Positions 45,201-56,304 of a stretch of DNA of 64,000 bases are shown here, in pieces (positions within the stretch are counted from its first letter, which is position 1; every line of letters starts with the position of its first letter). The DNA comes from Margaritispora aquatica (lineage: Eukaryota > Ascomycota > Leotiomycetes > Helotiales > Discinellaceae), in the NCBI GenBank assembly GCA_007644065.1, contig VJWN01000017.1, positions 868,001-932,000 of the forward strand, in the 5' to 3' direction. The position numbers were made by a program, and so were the translations under genes. The notes under the pieces were generated by a model, which worked only from the letters and a program-made list of their open reading frames with translations, made no database searches and was not told the DNA's origin.

Positions 45201-46064
45201 TGACCATTCCTTGAACTCTGCCTCGGCGGTAGCAAATGGGTCCAGTGGAGTTGGAGATGCGGCTGTGGGGTAGAAAGTCCCAGTTTCAACAACTCGTCTC
45301 AATTCATCAAAGAACTTGAGGGCCTGGGTAAACCAATGTGAATACCAGTCCGACAGGTCACGGGGTCAGGCTCAAGACAACGCACCTTGTTGCTCCAGAC
45401 CACTTTAATGCGACCTTCATCAGCTATTTGCGGACTTAAAAGGTCAAGAATAAATGTCGGCCTGCTGTCTAGTTCAAGCAATTCGATAATTCCGATGCTT
45501 TCAATCTCTGAGATTTGAGCGCTATGACTTGAAACATGATTATCTAATTGGCGTTAGTGGGAAACATCATCATTAAACGTCCAAACAATGGAAGTTCCCG
45601 CCTGACAGCGACAGCAAGCGGGGATAACTACCATCTGAAGTCGAAGATGAAGATGACGAGAATGGATAATCGGAGATGCTGGATAGGCCACCACCTTCCC
45701 CCTTCGCTTTCTTGTGTCGATGTCGCATGTCTGATTCACTGAATATCACTTTTGGCCGGTCAAGGGCTAGTGGAGCAGTTGATGGTGCGACAAGAATTGA
45801 CCTGGGAAGGACGTGAAATCTTGCTGGGATTTCAGAATGGCCATTCAAAGAATCCAAGCCATAGTAATTCCAAGAATCCTCGTGGTTCAGGTTGGAGTCG
45901 AGGTCGAGATCGAGGTCGAGGTCAGGGTCGAGGTTGTGGTGGTTTGGTCGGTCCTTGTCGGTGTCGTTGGTAGTGACAAAGTCAACTTTGGGCGTAGCAG
46001 CATCAGTTGTACCGCATTGGCTGTGGAGAATTCTGGCTGGTCTTGGAGGCGGTGACTGATGCAT
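42206..46064 (-). CDS. Hybrid histidine kinase with PAS domains and receiver
   Basis: Cytosolic two-component sensor of about 1,100 residues, nine exons by my splicing. Order: disordered N terminus with an Asp-Leu repeat (DPDLDLDLDLD); a PAS-like segment (LLELDSRPTFILDLL..KVVWSNKALKFFDEL) across an intron; a Ser/Arg-rich linker; PAS (LTELNPVGMYYLTPDGNIL, YCNDMWYEITGHPRG, GCITDIS); PAS (MAELAPCGMFTFTPEGVV, WANPQWYEMTGHAR, GCTTDIS); the HisKA H-box HEMRNPLGAIM with the phospho-acceptor His codon at 43947-43945; HATPase with N-box NLLTNAIKFT, G1 VKDTGRGL and G2 YGGSGLGLFIS; and a receiver with VEDN, LMDLEMPVMDG (phospho-Asp), AVTAN and DDIVAKPFQ. It would pass phosphate to an Ypd1-type protein. 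No transmembrane segment seen. The signal sensed is unknown. Confidence 0.92.
45886..45945. repeat. Hexanucleotide repeat in the kinase N terminus
   Basis: Imperfect GAGGTC units on the plus strand, about eight copies, inside the first coding exon; on the coding strand they encode alternating Asp and Leu. Copy number is a likely site of length variation. Confidence 0.8.
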
Positions 46065-47285
46065 TTAAAACATGTGGGATGCCAGTACACACAATTCAGC
46101 CTCACTCTCGATCATTCGATCACTCGATCGATCGATCAAAAATATGCAGCTGTCCAATGTGGAATGTGATGTGATGTGGAAGTTACACCGGACCGGAGAT
46201 GATAAATAAGGGAGACCTCAGTAAGGTACCTCAAAGGTATATACCTCAGGTAAGGTAGGTAAAGGTAGATAGATAGATGACTTCCCCAAGCTGATGGATG
46301 GATGGATGAATGGATGGATGGATGGATGAGATGGATGAGATGGTGAGCAAGTGGTTCATCACGTGGATTGTTCCTGTCTCGACTTGGATGGAGGTCTGCA
46401 GTTGCTCCATTGTCTCTGAATGATGGTCTAGATCTTAACCTACCGTTGCCTCGATAGGGAGATACATAAGTTGAAGAGTCAACCGTCCACACTGCTGACT
46501 CTCATTTGCGGTAAGATGACTATCTATACTCTACTGTACTTAGGGCCAAAATGGCAAAAGGAAATACCTCCGATCGTATTTTCATTGGACTCTGGTTGGT
46601 GGTGGCTTCACGCCTCAGGCCGGTTGACCGACTCCGACTCCAACTTTGAAATCATGGTAAGATCTCCATACTGTATTGCATTTTCGTTTTGTTTGAGTAT
46701 TCATTTGTGGAGTGAAGAACTGAATTGAAAGAACGTGTTCTCACACTGTTGCCAAGTGGTCGTACGTTTTGGGAAGTCTCTATGGACGGAGAGGCAGAAA
46801 CGCGCCCAGTCGTAGTCGTTGATCTCGAATGTCTCAGGATGGTGCCACGAGAAGCTATGCAACTTTGACACATAAGTCTCTGTCAGACTGCTGAAAGAAG
46901 CTCAATAAGATATTCGTGATGCATCTGCGGCGCAATTGATATTTCAATGTTGGTATTGTTGACATTGTTGTTGTTATTCAGTCATGGAGTTCCGATGGAC
47001 TCGGACAGATTGACCCATGTCCGATTCTTCGGCCTCCACATCTCTATTTTGACGACCTCAGAGAGACATGAATCTTTTGTCTGCATGTCATAGATGGACA
47101 GCTCCACCCGATTGCCGAAGAGGCGTCAAAATACTGGAGCCTCGGAGTGAATATTCAACCATTACAAGATGGTGGCTGATGTATTCCTCCGAAATACCAC
47201 AAATATCTGCTGGGAGATGTTGAAGAAATTGACTGATGTGATGGACTTTGGTCCGCAAAGAACTACTAGATGAGATTTAGAATAA
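46065..47285. other. Intergenic with simple repeats
   Basis: Upstream of the histidine kinase and of the NmrA-like gene; no gene seen. It holds a CGATCGATCGATC run (about 46120-46137), AAGGTA-rich sequence (46222-46266) and a TGGA microsatellite (46293-46343). Confidence 0.45.
46293..46343. repeat. (TGGA)n imperfect microsatellite
   Basis: About eleven GGAT/TGGA units with three interruptions. Confidence 0.9.
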
Positions 47286-47292
47286 TATATAA
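47286..47292 (+). promoter_or_regulatory. Probable TATA box of the NmrA-like gene
   Basis: TATATAA about 105 nt upstream of the ATG at 47394; a CAATTCATC context precedes the start codon. Confidence 0.5.
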
Positions 47293-47393
47293 GGATACGA
47301 TCAATCTTAAAATGTTTCTCATCGATCACAGCAGCTTCGACCGCAAAGAGCAGCTACATTCAATATCTCTTTACATCCTTATCTCAATTCATC

Positions 47394-48531
47394 ATGTCTT
47401 CCAAAAAGATTGTCGTTGTCTTTGGTGCCACTGGCAACCAAGGAGGCTCGCTTATCAAGGCCATCTTGGGAGATTCTCTTGCCAATGAACAGTTTCAACT
47501 TCGTGCTGTTACGAGAAACCCTTCGAGTGAAGCTGCAACGGTGATCGCAGCAAGAGGCATTGAAGTCGTCAAGGTAGGTACCTTGACGTGTTTAATAGTC
47601 TTTACTGACATTAAGCAAGGCCGATCTTGGAGACAAAACCTCTCTTGATGCTGCATTGAAAGATTCGTATGCTGTGTTTGCTGTTACCAATTGGCAGGAA
47701 ATCTTGAACAAGGACACCGAGATCCAGTATGGCAAGAACATTGCCGATGTCGCAAAGGTATGCTACTTGCCCTTGGATCGAGTGTATACCTGATTCTGTT
47801 AGGAACAAAATGTCCAGCATTTGATTTGGAGCAGCTTACCAAATGTCACCAAGAGTATAGATTCACCCAAGTTTAGAATCTTTATTTTCATCTAACATAC
47901 TCAGTCACCAACAACAAGCTCACAGGAGTTCTTCATTTTGATAGCAAAGCTACCGTTGAAGAGTACATTCGATCGCTCGCCCTCCCAGCAACATTCTTCA
48001 TTCCTAGCGTGTTCAATCACTATGCTCCACTACAGCTCCGACCTATCGATGCAGACAAGAAGACCTATATGATGATCTCACCACTCAAAGATACAACCAA
48101 AATTCCCTATATCTCCATCGCCTCAGACGCAGGTAAATATCTCAAAGCCATCCTTCTCGATCGCTCGAAGTTTCTTGGAAAGACCGTCTTGGCAGCCGAG
48201 CGCGAATACAATTCCACTGAGGTTGTGCAAATCTTCAAGAATAAGGGAGGCTTGGATGTGGTCTATCATCAAATCAGTTATGAAAATTTTGGCTTGGCGC
48301 TTGAAGCCATGGGAATGCCAGGCTGGCTGGCAGACGATATGTGTCAGACCTTGAGGTATTTTGAGGATTATGGCTATTTTGCCGGAGAAGACTTTGAGAA
48401 ATGGCAACAGGTAAGCGAATTGGGCTAGTGCAAAACATGTGTAAACTGACGATTTGCAGATCTTAGCTGAGCCATTGGAAACATTTGAAGAGTGGGTATC
48501 TTCCAGCAAGGAGATCGAAGCACTGAAGTGA
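47394..48531 (+). CDS. NmrA-like family NAD(P)-binding protein
   Basis: Atypical short-chain dehydrogenase of the NmrA/HSCARG family, sensors or reductases binding NADP(H). Five exons with short introns: breaks after GIEVVK, NIADVAK, LPNVTK and EKWQQ, all phases consistent. Dinucleotide-binding motif near the start: VVVFGATGNQGGSLIKAIL (GxxGxxG). Further marks: AVTRNPSS, ADLGDKTSLDAAL, AVFAVTNWQE, QNVQHLIWSSLPNV, TGVLHFDSKATVEEYIRSL, PATFFIPSVF and IASDAGKYLKAILLD. About 310 residues, normal for the family. The catalytic Tyr-Lys pair of classical SDRs is not evident, as usual for NmrA. Exact role unknown; by analogy redox sensing or a small-molecule reductase. Confidence 0.9.
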
Positions 48532-49082
48532 GTTATCGCTAGCGAGGCCAAGTGCCAACAGGACGGCCATTGTGCGTGGTATTGTTTTCAGGCTAGGTTT
48601 TCCCTCACAATCATGTACCGCTAGACAGCCTAGAAGATATAGATTTATGTAGTGTTTTCACAAGAGCTGCCTATCATTAATCTTGGCTTCTTTGATGAAA
48701 GCATACCTATGTTCGGGTATCATGGACATTTTCGCGTGAGTCATGTGACCAGAATATACCTCATCATATTTTCTCCAGTATCATGAGAGATGCCAGCAAG
48801 GTATTATAAGATATGGCTTTGAAATAAGACATGCTCCATCTCTAGAATTTTAGCTTGCAACAATGTCTAGGGCTCTCATTATTCATTGCACTTCAACCAA
48901 AGCTCGCTAAGCAACTTAAATGCAACCAAAGTCCGGTCCGAAAAAAACTTCTGGACCAGAGTCATATCCGGGCACACCAAAATCTCATTCTCATACAACG
49001 AGCCACAACAACCACTTGTGACAAACTCGACTGCTAAACGTGGCTATTTAAAGCTTGTATTTATAATCGCCACTAAACCGTC
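48532..49082. other. Intergenic, promoter of the METTL25-like gene
   Basis: 3' flank of the NmrA-like gene and upstream region of the methyltransferase. No gene seen. Confidence 0.45.
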
Positions 49083-50882
49083 ATGGCGCCTGTCCATCCT
49101 CTACCTTTCTCGGCCGAGTTCTCTTCCGCCGATGAGTACGTAGACTCACTTCTCGCATTCTGCGGCGCCTCGACCATCTTCCAGACGTTGTGCGGAGGCA
49201 TCCACATCTTGGATTTCTTCACCAGAGAACCAAGTCTGTACCACACCGTCATTCCCGAAGAGTGGAGAGAATGGCTCATGACACGTGATGAGATGGTGCT
49301 TTTGGATTTTTTGATGAGAGATGATCTTGATACGATCGTAGATGATGCGGCACCTGAAAGCTTGGTCAAATATGTCAAAGAGATTCGAAGACACTCTTTG
49401 CGAAGAAGTGTCGAGCCGAGGAGGAGGAAGATTGAGAAACTGCCACGGCATATTGCTGTTGGGATGATTCCCAAGAAGTTGCATGAGTGTGCGAATTTCG
49501 CAGATTATGTCGCGCGAGTCGCTGATGGTGTTGATACTACTCATCTTGTTGATTTCGGGAGTGGGCAGAATTACCTAGGTCGCACGCTAGCTAGTCCTCC
49601 ATACAACAAACATATTGTTGCTGTGGAGAGCAGGGAGGTAAATATTAATGGAGCTAAAAATATGGATGTTCTAGCTGGAATGGCTGAAAGAGAGAAGGTT
49701 ATGAGAAATAAGAAAGTATTCCGGGCTCATCTGGAAAGCATGACGCCTGCTAAGTTGCTAAATGACAAAGACGGAAACAGAGGAAAATCAGCTGTGTCGC
49801 CCGCCCCAGCAGCAGGTGAGGTTGATCTCAGGCCAAATAAAGAGTTGGCTACCATTTATACTTCCGCTGATGGGAAGGGCTATATTCAATATGTTGAGCA
49901 CCGAGTAGAAGATGGCGATCTCTCCGATGTCGTTGAGCAGATTGAGAAGATGAAGATTGCAGCTCAAGCAGGAGACCTTCAACTAGTCAACAGTGAAGCT
50001 GAGGATCAAGAAGAATCAGCTGTGCTGGACGATATTGTAGAGACCAAAGAATCTCGACTGATGGCAATTTCAATCCACTCATGTGGAAACCTATCACATC
50101 ACGGCATCCGCTCTCTAATCCTCAACCCTTCAGTACAAGCCATCGCCATAGTAGGCTGCTGCTACAACCTCATGACCGAGCGCCTGGGACCTCCCACCTA
50201 CAAGTCGCCCCTACTGCGACAAAACCAGCGAGCCATCAATGCGCCACGAGTTGATCGCGAAGCAGCAGCTTGTGATCCTCACGGCTTCCCAATGAGCGAG
50301 AGACTAGCACACCATAACGGAGATGGCATTCGGCTCAACATCACAGCACGCATGATGGCTGTCCAAGCACCACAAAACTGGACCGCGAAGGAAAGCGATT
50401 CTTTCTTCACGAGACACTTCTATCGCGCCCTCTTGCAGAGAGTGTTCCTCGATTTTGGCGTGGTGACCAAAATGGGGCCTGTCACTGATGGAGAGGGCGT
50501 TGGCTTGGAGAGCACAGAGCCTGTGATCATTGGCTCTCTGCGTAAGGGCTGCTACGTCTCGTTCAAGACGTACGTGCGTGGTGCGATGGAGAAACTAGGT
50601 CAGGATACTAAGCGCTGTGCTTTCGTGATGGAGAAGATGGGAGGTATCACGGATGAGCAGATTGATATGTATGCGGCAAAGTATGGACCGATGAAGAAGG
50701 AGCTGAGTGTTGCGTGGAGTCTGATGGCTTTTAGCGCTGGGGTGGTGGAGAGTCTCATTGTGACAGATCGGTGGTTGTATCTGATGGAGCATGGGGATGT
50801 TGTTAAGGAGGCGTGGGTGGAAGCAGTCTTTGACTATGCGCTGAGTCCTCGAAACCTTGTGGTTGTGGGGATCAAGAAGTGA
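49083..50882 (+). CDS. METTL25/RRNAD1-like methyltransferase, intronless
   Basis: 599-residue member of the Methyltransf_32 family (METTL25/RRNAD1). The S-adenosylmethionine site reads THLVDFGSGQNYLGRTLA near residue 156, followed by HIVAVESREVN (acidic residue after strand two). A characteristic later segment is LMAISIHSCGNLSHHGIRSL with AIAIVGCCYNLMTERLG (HSCGNLS and VGCCYNLMTE are family marks). A Glu/Gln/Ala-rich insertion (about residues 220-330) separates the two halves of the fold. The end ALSPRNLVVVGIKK is also typical. The start ATG at 49083 is preceded by a good AACCGTC context. Substrate is not established for fungal members. Confidence 0.88.
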   Translation: MAPVHPLPFSAEFSSADEYVDSLLAFCGASTIFQTLCGGIHILDFFTREPSLYHTVIPEEWREWLMTRDEMVLLDFLMRDDLDTIVDDAAPESLVKYVKEIRRHSLRRSVEPRRRKIEKLPRHIAVGMIPKKLHECANFADYVARVADGVDTTHLVDFGSGQNYLGRTLASPPYNKHIVAVESREVNINGAKNMDVLAGMAEREKVMRNKKVFRAHLESMTPAKLLNDKDGNRGKSAVSPAPAAGEVDLRPNKELATIYTSADGKGYIQYVEHRVEDGDLSDVVEQIEKMKIAAQAGDLQLVNSEAEDQEESAVLDDIVETKESRLMAISIHSCGNLSHHGIRSLILNPSVQAIAIVGCCYNLMTERLGPPTYKSPLLRQNQRAINAPRVDREAAACDPHGFPMSERLAHHNGDGIRLNITARMMAVQAPQNWTAKESDSFFTRHFYRALLQRVFLDFGVVTKMGPVTDGEGVGLESTEPVIIGSLRKGCYVSFKTYVRGAMEKLGQDTKRCAFVMEKMGGITDEQIDMYAAKYGPMKKELSVAWSLMAFSAGVVESLIVTDRWLYLMEHGDVVKEAWVEAVFDYALSPRNLVVVGIKK

Positions 50883-51619
50883 GATGGGGAAGCTATCTCT
50901 AGTATTTTGATGATCAGAGACAGTTTGTCAGCTGGACTTCCCTTGCCGATGCTAAAGGAGAAAGCTGCTCGACTTTGTGCTGGAGAAACCCCTTGATGCT
51001 TTCCGCTATCAGATTTCGCAGGTGAAAGAAGGACACATCACGTCCGATCTATTTGTCGCCACGAAGCACGTCAAGTGTCATGTCAGAGATTTGCATATAC
51101 ACACTTCAGAGACAAGAAAATTTCAAGCCTGAGCTTCACCTATGAAAATATTTCTTGCACGAAGCACAATCACAAGCAATATATTTAGGATATCTCAAGT
51201 TCGTCAGGGGCACTCGATATCAACTTCTCGCTTATTTGGAAGATATAATTTTACAATGCATGATGTCCATGTCCCACACTATAGATATTGCAACCTCTCT
51301 CTACCGAAAGACCAAGTCTATTTTCTTGATTCTTAATCACGAACGGAGACTCCATCGCTCGTCAGCAAACAATCGCGCGAGAAGACACAGAGAATCCCGT
51401 TGCCAACGTCGCTGCCGTGAATTGTTGGGCGTTCAGAATCATCTCCAGGTTCAGATGTAATGAAGCGAATAAGCGAGAATGAATTACAGATCACCTGTAA
51501 AAGACGCACTATTCGTGATTCAAATGTACAAAGTTTAACTACTCATCTACCTCAGAATCTCACCTCCTTCCAAATCACCATCCTCACGATTTGAACGGTG
51601 GCGCTTTTGCGCTGCTGAA
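50883..51619. other. Intergenic, no supported gene
   Basis: 3' flank of the methyltransferase and AT-rich spacer. Short plus-strand frames at 51142-51460 have no recognisable content. Confidence 0.4.
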
Positions 51620-52196
51620 GTTCGATGAGACTTTTGAGAAGCTAGGTCGTTCCCAAATTAGTGATATCTCAACCTTGAAGCTGTTGATCCGCCCGGATTG
51701 CAAATGTCTTCCTTCCCTTGTACCACGTCATATATCTACGCAACGCCTGCGCTCTACTAAGCTCACCAAACTTCCTGACCTAATCCTCGAAGCTCCAGCG
51801 ATTTTCATCTGCCGTCTCCAGGCTTCTGATCAGATTCGCATGCCAGATGTAATTCCACTCCCCAACAATGAGACGCAGCCGCTCCATCATATCGCCCGTG
51901 ATCTTCTCATTCCGCATTCCTACGAAGAACGTCGCGCTGACGTTGGTCGAGCGCCAGATCCACAGGTTAGCCTTCTATCGAAACTGTGCGAGTTGCGTGC
52001 CTCCAGCTCCAATGTTGGCGCTAGCTATTTGCATGACGAGAACCCACGCTGCGTGCTTCCTTGCTCGACCCTCTTTAGAAAAGATGCGATTGTCTAGTCT
52101 GGTCTCATGGTTGGACATTCCCTTGATTCCGTCTGTGGTCTCGAGGTTGCCACAACTCCGTCTGATTTTGTTCGCTTCTGCGACGAGAGCTTTATT
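51620..52196 (-). pseudogene. Probable coding remnant, family unknown
   Basis: One minus-strand frame stays protein-like over nearly 580 nt with only three stops: KALVAEANKIRRSCGNLETT, RKHAAWVLVMQIASANIGAG, stop, KANLWIWRSTNVSATFFVGM, RLIVGEWNYIWHANLIRSLE, stop, VRKFGELSRAQALRRYMTWY, stop. Frame is conserved across the stops, which suggests point nonsense changes in a former gene and not indels. A 168-codon plus-strand frame overlaps (51591-52097); I think it is the shadow, but cannot prove it. No domain recognised. Confidence 0.4.
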
Positions 52197-54361
52197 GTAA
52201 GATTACCCCTTGTGTGCGGCGTATGAACTCATGATTGTCACTTGAGTGTATCACGAGAATTGAGGTGTTAGATAGGATGAAGTTTGTGGAAGACATCTTG
52301 TATAAATTTGAGTTGAGGGACAGACGTATTAGCTCTTCGCACTTCCTTACTGGAAGAATATCCAATGTTCATGAATAATCTTCTCTTCACAGATCTTTGT
52401 AAATTAATTGTAAGAGTTGGCGAATCTTTAGACCTTCCTATCTTGAAGATGCAAAAAAGTGGCTAGAGGACGATTGTTAAAGCGAGTTGATGTTAAGCAC
52501 TTCAAGTATCTTGATTCGTTGCTAATTATGAGTCCGGAGAGAGAAGAGAAGACTCTAGGTGTCTCCAAAACTGGTGCATCCAGAAAGATGAGCAAAACAT
52601 CTACAAATCCAAAACAATGTACTCTTAAGGGCACTGTCGGATCCTCCACTAAAGTCGCTTCTGCTTCCACATTTATGCCAATGCAGACATCAAGCAGAAA
52701 TAACAAGCCGGGAAAGGAGTAAGCGAAGAGCGCAACTGTCACACCTGGGACTGAAAGTGAGGAAAAGGAAGGGGAAATCAGAAGATAACCATAGGCCAGA
52801 GCAGACATGAACATCATCATAATGGCTCAGAAAAGAACTCAGAGGAATTGCGCCGGCTTCCAATACCCCGAACAAACGCACGGTGGGACGTCGTGAAAAC
52901 CTAGCTCAAACCGAGCAAAAAGTATATAGACAGGAACTAAAGAGTTATAGATTTCCAAATTCGGATTGATTAAACGAGAATGTTGGCTCATTGCAGCCAG
53001 CAAAGCCTACCAAGACACGGCCCGCTCTGAAGTCTGCCGCCAAGGAGAGAAACTCTCCAATGCCACATGAAGATACCACACCCTCCAGTAAGAAGCAAAG
53101 GGTGTTCAGAAGCCACCACGAAAATCAGAGCCCATTGCAAACAGGTGAATTGCCGAGAGCGCATTATTTACGGAATGGAACACTGGGCTGCACAGTTTTA
53201 TGAGTCGGCTGATGGTTACAATGTCAGTCCATCGAGGAGATCTGATGCCACTGTGGAGGCCAGAGGTTGGAAACTCCCCAACTTGGATCAGAGAAGCAAT
53301 TTACTGGAACTCTAAATGGAGGAGCTAGAGGATTAGACTAAGTAGGGGAGGTCGAGGAGGGGGGGGGTGAGGACTGCAAATCGACATGTCTTTGTAGAGT
53401 GTGATACGGTGCGATAAATCAAAACACTTAACAGCGCAACTACCACGGTGGTTTGTAATGCAATATTCCGATTCTATAAACTTTTGCATCCCCGATATTC
53501 TGCACTTGCCAGTAAAACTTTTCATAAGTCCGGAAATGTTAATAAATAGAGGAAGTTTTTGAAACTCGTATATGAAATTGGCACACCGTTATAAAGACGC
53601 TGCAATCAATTACATCAGAAGTATCGGCCACAATCAACACCTCCAGACCAAACTACTACGAGATTTAAAAAGTATGATCAAAGAGCAAGCAGTGGTAAAG
53701 GAAGTGGGCGAAAGATCGAAAATGTCCCATCCTCTAACTTGAAATCGAACAAGTTGGTGCACGAAAGATGCCGTTCATAAAGTCAAGCGAAAGATTGAGG
53801 ACCAATTTGTCTTTACTAGTACTGAAAATAGAGGAAATCACTATAAGAAAACGAGTTCAAAGACTAGAAAATATATCCTATTAAAACACTTTTCCTCCAC
53901 CTGGTCATTTTTTGAGAAAGAGAAGAGGCATCTGCAATAACCCATCCAACGCTTAGAATGTACTCCTATCATAATTCAGTAACATTTCAGAGACTAGGAT
54001 AAGATAAAGCGCTTGATCAAAGAAAGGCCATGTGAGAGACTTTGAACGCCCTTTGCCATAGTCAAGAACCAGATATGGCTTTTTAGCTCACTCAAGCTTC
54101 ATACACAAGGAGCACCATAGATGCTCGCTAAGTAGCACTTTACAGAATAATACAGCGGAATTTACCCCCGTAAACTCAATTTATGTGACCACCATCAGCC
54201 TCTTCTCTAATGCAGTGGGGTATTCAGCACAAGGTGTGCGCGAGAAAGTTGGTGGAGGGGCCTGGGGGGGAAGAGCTGGGCTTGTCGCAAAACCCCAACA
54301 TCTTCAATCTTGGTGATCCCCTCACAACACTATCCACGCTTCGGCCCGCATAGGTCTAACA
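52197..54361. other. Gene-poor AT-rich stretch
   Basis: Nothing I can support as a gene. The short frames 52459-52722 (SPEREEKTLGVSKTGASRK) and 52991-53315 (KPTKTRPALKSAAKERN) on the plus strand are Lys/Ser-rich and could be pieces of a decayed nuclear protein gene, but starts, splice sites and domains are missing. A G tract lies at 53360-53367. Confidence 0.35.
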
Positions 54362-56304
54362 ATGGAAAGGTACCAACTCTCGAGTCCTTTGCGAAAATAA
54401 TCCAAACTGACAAATGTAGTCTATTCGATGTTCTTGGAAAGGATATTGGAGTAGTTGAGATTGTGGATTGGGCAGTCGCACACTATAAACGTACTAAGAG
54501 GCCCCCCAAAGTCGCTGTAAATGCGGATTCTTGGTGGTACACAAACTTGTCGAAACAGAAAGTTCAGAAAATCCGAGACAGTAAACTCTCAATCTGCGAC
54601 TGAACCAGTGTACAATGCTGACTTGTCATAGCAAGTGGGGTGCACGTAAACCTCGCTGAGATAAATGTCCTGTTCTTCACGCTTCGCATGCTACACCTGG
54701 GCATTCAGCTACACTTCGTCTTCGATGGTCCAAATCTGTTGCATAATGGCGGAAAGAAATACTGGGGCTATGACCGCCCAAGCTTGCTTCTGCGAGAATC
54801 GCTCACCAAACTTGCGATACCATGGCATGAAAGTCCAGGCGAGGCTGAGGCAGATTGCGCCAACATGGAAAACTTGGGTTTAGTGGACGCAGTTTGGTCA
54901 GAGAATGGTGATGCTCTTGCTTATGGTAGTCAGAGTATTATTAGGTCGTACCGAGAGATCAGACTAACTACAGCGAAGGACAGGGAGAACAAAAGCTTCA
55001 AGAGCTTCAAGATCTTTGATGTACAGGAGATTGCGAAGAGCAAACCCGGGATGGACAGAGACGGGTTCATTCTGAATGCATTACTCACGGGAGGGGAAAA
55101 TGGTCCGATTCCAGGGTTCCTGCCTAAAGATGTGCTTAGAGCTGCTCGAAATGGGCTTCAACGGTCACTGAAAGCAGCATCTGGTTCGCAACCTGAATTT
55201 CAGAAGTGGGTGGACACAGAGTTAAAGAGCTATCTGAAAGACGTTCATATAGATCTGGAGACTATACAAGAATTTCCGACATGGGAACAGCTGCAAGACT
55301 ATCTCAATCCGAAGGTTTCGACATTGGAAACATTATCTAGCATTACGCCAGCATTAGAACTATGGGAAAGAGAGGAAGAGATTTTCAAATTCTTGGAGGA
55401 AAACTATCAATGGAACATCATGCATTGGGCCCAGTGGATCGTTCCTCTCCGTGTTGTCCGATCTTTACTTGCTACCAGGGATGGAGAAGAAGATCAGCAC
55501 GACCGGTTGAGATTGGAATGCGATTTGAGGAACAAACCAAAGTTTGGAAAAGCAACATTCGTCCTTGCTGCAGCTACGTCACTAGACATTTCGGCAATCG
55601 GTAAAGACACCTTTGACGTGGAGACACTGGTGTGGATAATACGAAAAGCCAGACGCAATGGTTCTATGAGCGTGACCACTTATTTCACACCACAAAAATC
55701 TAGACAGTCTACCGGCGGAGTTGTGAGTGAAAATGCTGCTTCAAGCAGTACGACACGTCCACGCCCTTTCCACATATCTGTAGGTGGATCATCGCAAGTG
55801 CCATCCTCAAGGAGAACACGACGAGTTACTCCACCAAGTCCGACACCTATGCGACCACGCCAGCCTATCTCTTCTCAAATGGGTGCAAGAACAACTAAGA
55901 ACATTAGTCGTGCAGGACCAGCAGAGAAAGAAGCTGCAGCCGAAAAGGGCAAAGGCAGAGCTACAGACCATCCAGCAGCACCACCACCAGAGAACCCAAG
56001 AAAGAGGACTCGCCTTTCCACACCAGAAGATGATTCAGAGGATCCAGTGAGTAAGAAAGTCAAAGCGGCTGTTATTGACCTGACCTCATCATCATCAGAG
56101 AGCGAAGCTGCAGAGGCAGCCTCAATGACTCCACGGTCTTCGGGAGAATGGGGTCCTGATATTACGTCGCAAGATCTGAAAGCTGCGATTCCAATCTTCT
56201 TTGATGATGCGAGGCGGTCTACCATTGTCCTTGACGACAGTGACACTGAAAACGATTATGGCAGTTTTCCGTCTTCGCCTGATCTGAAACCTCTCCTATC
56301 ATGA
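54362..56304 (+). CDS. XPG/FEN-fold (GEN1-like) protein with altered catalytic acids
   Basis: Belongs to the XPG/Rad2 structure-specific nuclease superfamily by fold. Three exons: 54362-54369 (ATGGAAAG), then after introns of about 50 nt the exons from SLFDVLGKDIGV and from SGVHVNLAEINVLF; frame is open to 56304. XPG-N part: FDVLGK..VDWAVAHYKRTKRP with VAVNADSWWY and LHFVFDGPN. XPG-I part: WHESPGEAEADCANMENLGL with AVWSENGDALAYGS. Helix-two-turn part: GFILNALLTGGENGPIPGF. Compared with FEN1, the first aspartate is Asn (N37), the first Asp of the D-x-D pair is Asn (SENGD) and the GGD is GGE; the central Asp (VFDGP) and both Glu of EAEAD are kept. The last 200 residues are disordered, basic and Ser-rich. 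The usual MGI start is missing. Possibly a catalytically weak or dead relative. Confidence 0.8.

Noticed and set aside
51591..52097. 168-codon plus-strand open frame
   Set aside because: Starts at a non-ATG codon and overlaps a more protein-like minus-strand frame; likely a shadow.
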